Source: Treponema sp. (GTDB lineage: Bacteria > Spirochaetota > Spirochaetia > Treponematales > Treponemataceae). Taken from it: a stretch of DNA of 11,726 nt. The first letter of the stretch is position 1. Each line of letters opens with the position of its first letter. Shown here piece after piece: positions 8,111 to 11,726 of the stretch. The stretch lies in NCBI GenBank assembly GCA_017544745.1, contig JAFYDO010000084.1:1-11726 (forward strand). Reading direction: 5' to 3'. The notes under the pieces are model-generated. The model was given only the letters and a program-made list of their open reading frames with translations, had not been told where the DNA came from and ran no database searches. The translations under genes were made by a program, and so were the position numbers.

Positions 8111-8590
8111 ATGTCTAACAGGATTTTTGCTGCAGTTGGGGAGGGGGTGCAGGAACCCCACTGGATAGAGGCAGCCGTACAGTTTATGGAAAAAGCCGCT
8201 TTGCTTCTTGGATACGACGGAGAAGAAATATCCCTGCTTTTTTGTAACGACGAATATATAAAAGAGCTCAATAAGACTTACCGTAACATAGATGCACCTA
8301 CAGATGTTTTATCTTTTGAAAACGACGAAGAATATACAGACGAAGAAGGCAGCTGGAAATGTGTAGGAGATATAGTAATTAGTCTCCAAACCTTGCCGGT
8401 AAATGCCGAATATTTTGAAGAGGACCAGAATTCAGAATTAAAGAGACTGCTTGTACACGGACTGCTTCATCTGAATGGAATGGACCACGGAGAAGAACAT
8501 ATAGAAAAAGGAAAAGCTCCACAAGGAGAAATGCTTGTGCTCCAGGAGCAGACACTACAAAAATTAAAGGATGAAATTATCATAAAATGA
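8111..8590 (+). CDS. ybeY: Endoribonuclease YbeY (rRNA maturation factor)
   Basis: This is a single-domain zinc metalloprotein of the UPF0054/YbeY family, involved in 16S rRNA 3'-end maturation and ribosome quality control in the cytoplasm. Its 159 residues match the family. The diagnostic zinc site is HGLLHLNGMDH, with H116, H120 and H126. Upstream, NKTYRNIDAPTDVLSF is the other conserved block, and CVGDIVIS precedes the metal-site helix. The start ATG follows immediately after the TAG of the HD gene (0-nt gap), and the TGA stop overlaps the next start as ATGA, so it sits in the middle of a translationally coupled run. Partnership with PhoH, two genes upstream, is expected from the known YbeZ-YbeY association. 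Nothing appears broken. Codons 9-16 contain a G-rich stretch with a 5-bp potential stem that is probably incidental. Confidence 0.96.
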   Translation: MSNRIFAAVGEGVQEPHWIEAAVQFMEKAALLLGYDGEEISLLFCNDEYIKELNKTYRNIDAPTDVLSFENDEEYTDEEGSWKCVGDIVISLQTLPVNAEYFEEDQNSELKRLLVHGLLHLNGMDHGEEHIEKGKAPQGEMLVLQEQTLQKLKDEIIIK

Positions 8591-9384
8591 GTTTGTTTAA
8601 TCACAAAAAAAAGAATAAAGCGGGTACTCCAAGCGAAATTGACAAAATAGAAGAAAAAATCCTTAACGAAGAAAAAAAGGATATGATTCAGGGAGTAGAA
8701 GACCTTTCCATTACTTCGGTAAAGGAGGTTATGGTTCCGCGCATTGACGTAGACTTTATTTCTTCGGATACACCAAAGGACGAGCTTGTAACAAAAATCA
8801 TTGCAAGCGGCCACTCCCGATTCCCGGTTTATACAGATTCCATAGACAATGTTGTGGGCGTGCTTTATGTAAAAGACCTGCTCAAATCGTTTGCAGAAAA
8901 CCAGGCAATTGACCTTTTAAAGATAATCCGTAAGCCATATTTTGTTCCGGAAAGCAAGCGCATAGATTCCCTCCTGCGTGAATTTAAACGCCACCACCTG
9001 CACATTGCAATGGCAATAGATGAATACGGCGGAATCTCGGGTATTGTTACAATGGAAGATATTATAGAAGAAATTGTAGGCGATATTCAGGATGAGTTTG
9101 ACAAGGAGCGCGAGGACATAATCACCATAAACGAAAATGTCTGGCTTTGTGATGCCCGCGTAGACCTGGACGATTTGAACGAGACAATTAGCGCCCAGTT
9201 CCCTAACGAAGATTTTGACTCTCTTGGCGGATTTGTATTTGATTTATTTGGCAAAGTTCCTGTAAAATATGAAAAGGCTTCATGGAACAACTATGATTTT
9301 ATAGTTCAGGACATGGAAGGACATAGAATAAACGTAATTAAGGTAATAAGAAACAATGAAGATGACCAGAATCAAACCGAATAA
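8587..9384 (+). CDS. corC: CorC/TlyC-type CBS-pair protein (YbeX-like)
   Basis: This is a cytosolic protein of the CorC/HlyC (YbeX) group. It has no membrane segments, so it lacks the DUF21/CNNM part of the membrane-bound relatives. Its 265 residues are close to the roughly 290 of E. coli CorC. A charged N-terminus (1-45) leads into CBS domain 1 (about 46-105), starting at the characteristic VMVPR (48-52) and including GHSRFPVY. CBS domain 2 (about 110-170) includes DEYGG (145-149) and the EDIIEEIVGDI block. The transporter-associated CorC_HlyC domain is about 185-260, with the LGGFVFDLFGKVP core. Homologues are linked to Mg/Co resistance and, in E. coli, to ribosome metabolism. Spirochete copies are often labelled hemolysin TlyC, a label I would not adopt from sequence alone. 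It overlaps ybeY by 4 nt (ATGA) and the next gene by 29 nt. Confidence 0.93.
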   Translation: MSLFNHKKKNKAGTPSEIDKIEEKILNEEKKDMIQGVEDLSITSVKEVMVPRIDVDFISSDTPKDELVTKIIASGHSRFPVYTDSIDNVVGVLYVKDLLKSFAENQAIDLLKIIRKPYFVPESKRIDSLLREFKRHHLHIAMAIDEYGGISGIVTMEDIIEEIVGDIQDEFDKEREDIITINENVWLCDARVDLDDLNETISAQFPNEDFDSLGGFVFDLFGKVPVKYEKASWNNYDFIVQDMEGHRINVIKVIRNNEDDQNQTE

Positions 9385-11482
9385 GGGCATTGTTGCTGCC
9401 GTATTATTGGCATTTGTTATCTCTCCGCTTTGTGCAGCTCCGGCGTCGGGGCAGGCCTCTGTGTTGGATAAATACAACCTGGGACTTGAGTTTCAGCAGG
9501 ACGAAAACTATTATGCCGCATCCCAGTATTATCTGGAAGTTGTAAAAGACAATCCTGCTTTTACCGATGCCTGGTATAAGCTTGCAGAATGTTCCTATAA
9601 GCTTGGAGAATTTGACCTTGCCCTGCAGTATCTGGAAAGCGCAGAAAAATACGAAAAGAACAATAATCAGATTCAAAACCTTAAGGGAATGGTTTATGTT
9701 TCTCTTGGTCAGATAGAAGAAGGTCAGAAGATCTTTAATGAAATACTTAAAAAATACCCTAATGATATAGATGCCCACTTTGGCCTTGCAGAAATTGAGC
9801 TTTACGAAGGAAGATTCAGCGGGGCAGAAAATGAATACATGGAAGCGCTCAAAAGGCAGAATACAAACCGCAAGGCCCTGCTTTCTTTAGCTTTGGTTTA
9901 TGCAGAACGCGGAAACAGCACTAAAGCAAATACGTATCTGCGCCAGGCCCTTTCTTATTATTCGGGGGAGCCGGAGGTTCATTATCTTGCTTCTATTATT
10001 TATTCCATGCAGGGAGATTACATTACTGCCGAAAAACAGGCGCGCATTGCCGTAGAAGTAAACAGCAACTACGACAAAGCCTATGATATGCTTTCTACAG
10101 TTTTGTACCAGCAGGGAAGATATTCCGAAGTAATTGATATAAGCGACTACCTCATAAGCCGTAACCGCAAAAATACAAATGCCTGGTTCATTAAGGGTGT
10201 TGCACAGAACAAACTTGGAAATACCTCTGCTGCAATAGAAACCTGGTCAAGTGGACTTTCAATTAATCCGCAGGATGAAATTATGCGTTCTGCAATGGAA
10301 AACGAAGTTCGTAATACACTTAGCCTGGAAGACAGCCGCCGTGCTTCTTATGCCAAGTATCATATTGATAACGCAAAGCAATATGCATCGCGCTATGATG
10401 GTTCCGGGGCAGTTTATGAATACCAGAGAGCCTTGCTTCTTGACCCTATGAACTACGAAGCACGTTCTGCTTATGCAGATATTCTTGAAATAAACGGAAT
10501 GTACGAGCTTTATCTTGAACAGCTTAAGTTTATAAAGGAACACAATTACGACAAGCTTACAAGCCGCCAGAAAACAACGCTGGACGACAAAATAGAAGCC
10601 TTTGATTCGCTTTTGATTGATAACCTTGGCGTTAAGTGGAAGGTTGAGCCTTTCTATCTGGACAAAACCCGCTGGAACATTGCCGTGTTCTACGAAGAAA
10701 GCAATAATTCCTTTATTCACGCAGATACAAACCGCCTTGTTGCAAATGCTGCTGCAGACATATTCAGCGGAGTTGCAATTACAAGTGTAAAAACTCAGGT
10801 TACTCCGGTAAGCGGTTACGGCGAAGCCTTTAAGAGTGCACGTGCCGGAGCCTTTGATTACTTTATCATCCTTTCGCTTAGCGAAGGCGAAAACGACATG
10901 ACCTTAAACAGTACAATGTATTCCGGCCGCACAGGGCTTGAAATTACAAAGAACTCCTTTTACTGCACAGGTAATAACCGCTTTAGCACAGTTCTCCGCC
11001 GCTTCCGTAATTCGGTTTTGGAAAAGCTTAGTGTTCGTGGAAAACTTTTGGCACGCAATGGAAAAACTGTTCTTGTAGATTTGGGTAAATCAGAAAACAT
11101 TGTTACAGATGCAGTGTTCAAAATCATCAAGAAGGGCCAGATAAGAACTGCAGATTCCGGTACCGGACTTTATTACCGCGATGATGATGTGCTTGGTACT
11201 CTCGTAATTACAACTCTTGGAGAAGAAATCTCGGAAGCCACAATAGAAAATCACGGCTTTTATGACCGCATAAATATTGATGACGAAATTGTTCTTGTTT
11301 CAATGCCTGCTGCAAAAACCAACAACGATGCCAACGGAAACGCAATTGATAATGTTCCGGCTGCAGACGAAAAGGGTAACGCAGTTGTAAAGAACGAAGT
11401 AAAGGGCTCCGAGCTTGTAGACGAAATAAAGAAAGCCGTAGAGCGCCCGTCAATTCTTGATTTGTTGAGGAATATTTATTAA
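9356..11482 (+). CDS. Exported TPR-repeat protein with a possible FlgT-like C-terminal domain
   Basis: The function is not recognised. The 708 residues start with a signal peptide (K/R-rich 1-10, hydrophobic 11-28, likely signal peptidase I cleavage after CAA or SGQA). About eight tetratricopeptide repeats (about 39-400) follow, e.g. DAWYKLAECSYKLGEFDLAL and AHFGLAEIELYEGRFSGAE. A middle alpha/beta region (about 418-555) starts near WNIAVFYEE and ends in a predicted helix. A segment at about 559-650 (KLLARNGKTVLVDLGKSENI, then FKIIKKG and a closing DDEIVLV) resembles the C-terminal beta-domain of FlgT-like proteins. A linker and conserved-looking helical tail close the protein. It is probably a periplasmic scaffold. 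The ATG at 9356 lies inside corC (29-nt overlap); an alternative ATG at 9362 would remove two residues. C26 is preceded by SPL, a poor lipobox, so a lipoprotein is less likely. Operon membership is strong; the domain call is tentative. Confidence 0.85.
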   Translation: MKMTRIKPNKGIVAAVLLAFVISPLCAAPASGQASVLDKYNLGLEFQQDENYYAASQYYLEVVKDNPAFTDAWYKLAECSYKLGEFDLALQYLESAEKYEKNNNQIQNLKGMVYVSLGQIEEGQKIFNEILKKYPNDIDAHFGLAEIELYEGRFSGAENEYMEALKRQNTNRKALLSLALVYAERGNSTKANTYLRQALSYYSGEPEVHYLASIIYSMQGDYITAEKQARIAVEVNSNYDKAYDMLSTVLYQQGRYSEVIDISDYLISRNRKNTNAWFIKGVAQNKLGNTSAAIETWSSGLSINPQDEIMRSAMENEVRNTLSLEDSRRASYAKYHIDNAKQYASRYDGSGAVYEYQRALLLDPMNYEARSAYADILEINGMYELYLEQLKFIKEHNYDKLTSRQKTTLDDKIEAFDSLLIDNLGVKWKVEPFYLDKTRWNIAVFYEESNNSFIHADTNRLVANAAADIFSGVAITSVKTQVTPVSGYGEAFKSARAGAFDYFIILSLSEGENDMTLNSTMYSGRTGLEITKNSFYCTGNNRFSTVLRRFRNSVLEKLSVRGKLLARNGKTVLVDLGKSENIVTDAVFKIIKKGQIRTADSGTGLYYRDDDVLGTLVITTLGEEISEATIENHGFYDRINIDDEIVLVSMPAAKTNNDANGNAIDNVPAADEKGNAVVKNEVKGSELVDEIKKAVERPSILDLLRNIY

Positions 11483-11488
11483 GCCCGT

Positions 11489-11522
11489 GTCATTGCGAGG
11501 AGCGAAGCGACGTGGCAATCCA
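11489..11522 (-). repeat. Dispersed repeat copy 2, intergenic, inverted relative to copy 1
   Basis: The 34-bp element occupies more than half of the 60-bp gap between the TPR gene and the next start. Read on the minus strand it has the same TGGATTGCCACG and CTCGCAATGAC arms as the copy at 1943-1970, with an 11-bp centre (TCGCTTCGCTC) in place of 5 bp. It contains a small perfect inverted repeat, GTGG-CAAT-CCAC, at 11512-11523. It has no T-tract directly after it, so it is not a classical terminator. Confidence 0.8.
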
Positions 11523-11530
11523 CATATAAA

Positions 11531-11536
11531 GAGGGA
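11531..11536 (+). promoter_or_regulatory. Shine-Dalgarno (GAGGGA) for the last gene
   Basis: GAGGGA lies 6 nt upstream of the ATG at 11543. It supports that start for a gene that is cut by the window end and follows the repeat element by only 20 nt. Confidence 0.65.
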
Positions 11537-11542
11537 TTTTTT

Positions 11543-11726
11543 ATGAAAAAGAGACTTTTTATAATTTCCATTTTTTTCACCATGACAATGTTTTTATCTG
11601 CCCAGAGCCGTCCCGTTGTTCAGGACATTCAGGCACAGGCTTCTAAGGGCACACGAATAAATATTAGCTGGACCTTGCCGTCGGATCCTCTTGGAGAGAT
11701 TACAAAGCTTTTGATATACCGCGACA
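11543..11726 (+). CDS. Start of an exported protein, possibly with an FN3-like fold; 3'-truncated by the window
   Basis: Sixty-one codons are visible before the window ends. The N-terminus MKKRLFIISIFFTMTMFLSA is a clear Sec signal peptide with likely cleavage before QSRPVV. The mature start (VVQDIQAQASKGTRINISW, then LPSDPLGEITKLLIYR) has the strand pattern of a fibronectin type III-like domain: an alternating strand, a conserved Trp, a Pro, and a strand ending in a Tyr-containing LLIYR. The protein cannot be identified from this fragment. A Shine-Dalgarno is present, and no terminator separates it from the TPR gene, so it may be the next cistron of the same operon. The coding call is firm because of the signal peptide and ribosome binding site; the FN3 suggestion is weak. 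Confidence 0.75.
   Translation, partial: MKKRLFIISIFFTMTMFLSAQSRPVVQDIQAQASKGTRINISWTLPSDPLGEITKLLIYRD

Noticed and set aside
8144..8159. GGGGT / ACCCC 5-bp stem with a 6-nt loop near the start of ybeY.
   Set aside because: Short, within coding sequence and without a T-tract; likely incidental to the Gly/Val/Pro codons.
7019..8161. A 380-codon open frame on the minus strand across the HD phosphohydrolase and the start of ybeY.
   Set aside because: The plus strand codes for intact HD motifs throughout. The minus-strand translation is Cys/Phe/Lys-rich with no domain pattern and spans two real genes.
8721..8733. AAAGGAGG just before an in-frame ATG (8731) inside corC, suggesting an internal start.
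   Set aside because: The spacing is only 2 nt, too short for normal initiation, and a start there would remove the N-terminus while cutting into the VMVPR motif.
9425..9440. Possible lipobox cysteine (C26) in the TPR protein signal peptide.
   Set aside because: The preceding residues are Ser-Pro-Leu. Ser at -3 and Leu at -1 fit even the relaxed spirochete lipobox poorly, and signal peptidase I sites follow.
11489..11542. The repeat plus the T-run at 11537-11542 as an intrinsic terminator.
   Set aside because: The T-run is 13 nt beyond the small GTGG/CCAC stem, separated by A-rich sequence and the ribosome binding site of the next gene, and the long-range pairing is imperfect.
1..11726. Search for a new defence system, CRISPR array, phage or transposon module.
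   Set aside because: All genes belong to housekeeping or envelope families in a syntenic chromosomal block. No transposase, integrase, spacer array or toxin-antitoxin pair is visible.

Overview
The window is gene-dense and every supported gene lies on the + strand. It most likely comes from a Treponema-like spirochete chromosome. The evidence is gene content and order: uvrA followed by a large LptD/OstA-like barrel gene, then phoH, a 7TM-HD phosphohydrolase, ybeY, a TlyC/CorC gene and an exported TPR gene. The outer-membrane proteins are rich in Ser, Asn, Lys and Tyr, and there is a short dispersed repeat of the GGATTGCC...GCAATGAC type. The assignment rests on recognition of protein families; no database search was possible.

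Layout. Positions 1-1911 hold the C-terminal two thirds of UvrA (nucleotide excision repair), whose 5' end lies outside the window. Its stop codon abuts the TTG start of a 1156-codon LptD-like outer-membrane protein (1912-5382). A 54-bp gap with a possible promoter leads into a tight run: phoH (5437-6384), a PgpH/YqfF-type HD phosphohydrolase (6359-8110), ybeY (8111-8590), corC/tlyC-like (8587-9384) and an exported TPR protein (9356-11482). Junctions in this run are overlaps of 26, 4 and 29 nt or direct abutment, so one polycistronic mRNA with translational coupling is likely. A 60-bp gap, more than half of it a repeat element, precedes the start of another exported protein (11543 to the window end).

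How the genes fit together. PhoH and YbeY form the conserved RNA/ribosome-maturation pair. The 7TM-HD protein is a probable cyclic-dinucleotide phosphodiesterase, and CorC is a cytosolic CBS-pair protein. The order phoH-pgpH-ybeY matches Firmicutes, while ybeY-corC matches the Proteobacterial ybeZ-ybeY-ybeX cluster, so this locus carries both. The LptD-like protein, the TPR protein and the last partial gene are envelope or secreted proteins.

The most interesting observation is a 28-bp copy of a dispersed repeat lying in frame inside the signal peptide of the LptD-like protein, where it encodes MDCHAALAMT. A longer (34-bp), oppositely oriented copy lies just upstream of the last gene. The LptD-like protein also has only one cysteine in its mature chain, so it cannot form the disulfides used by Proteobacterial LptD. 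I see no CRISPR array, transposase, tRNA, rRNA or convincing terminator, and no gene-free stretch above 60 bp.
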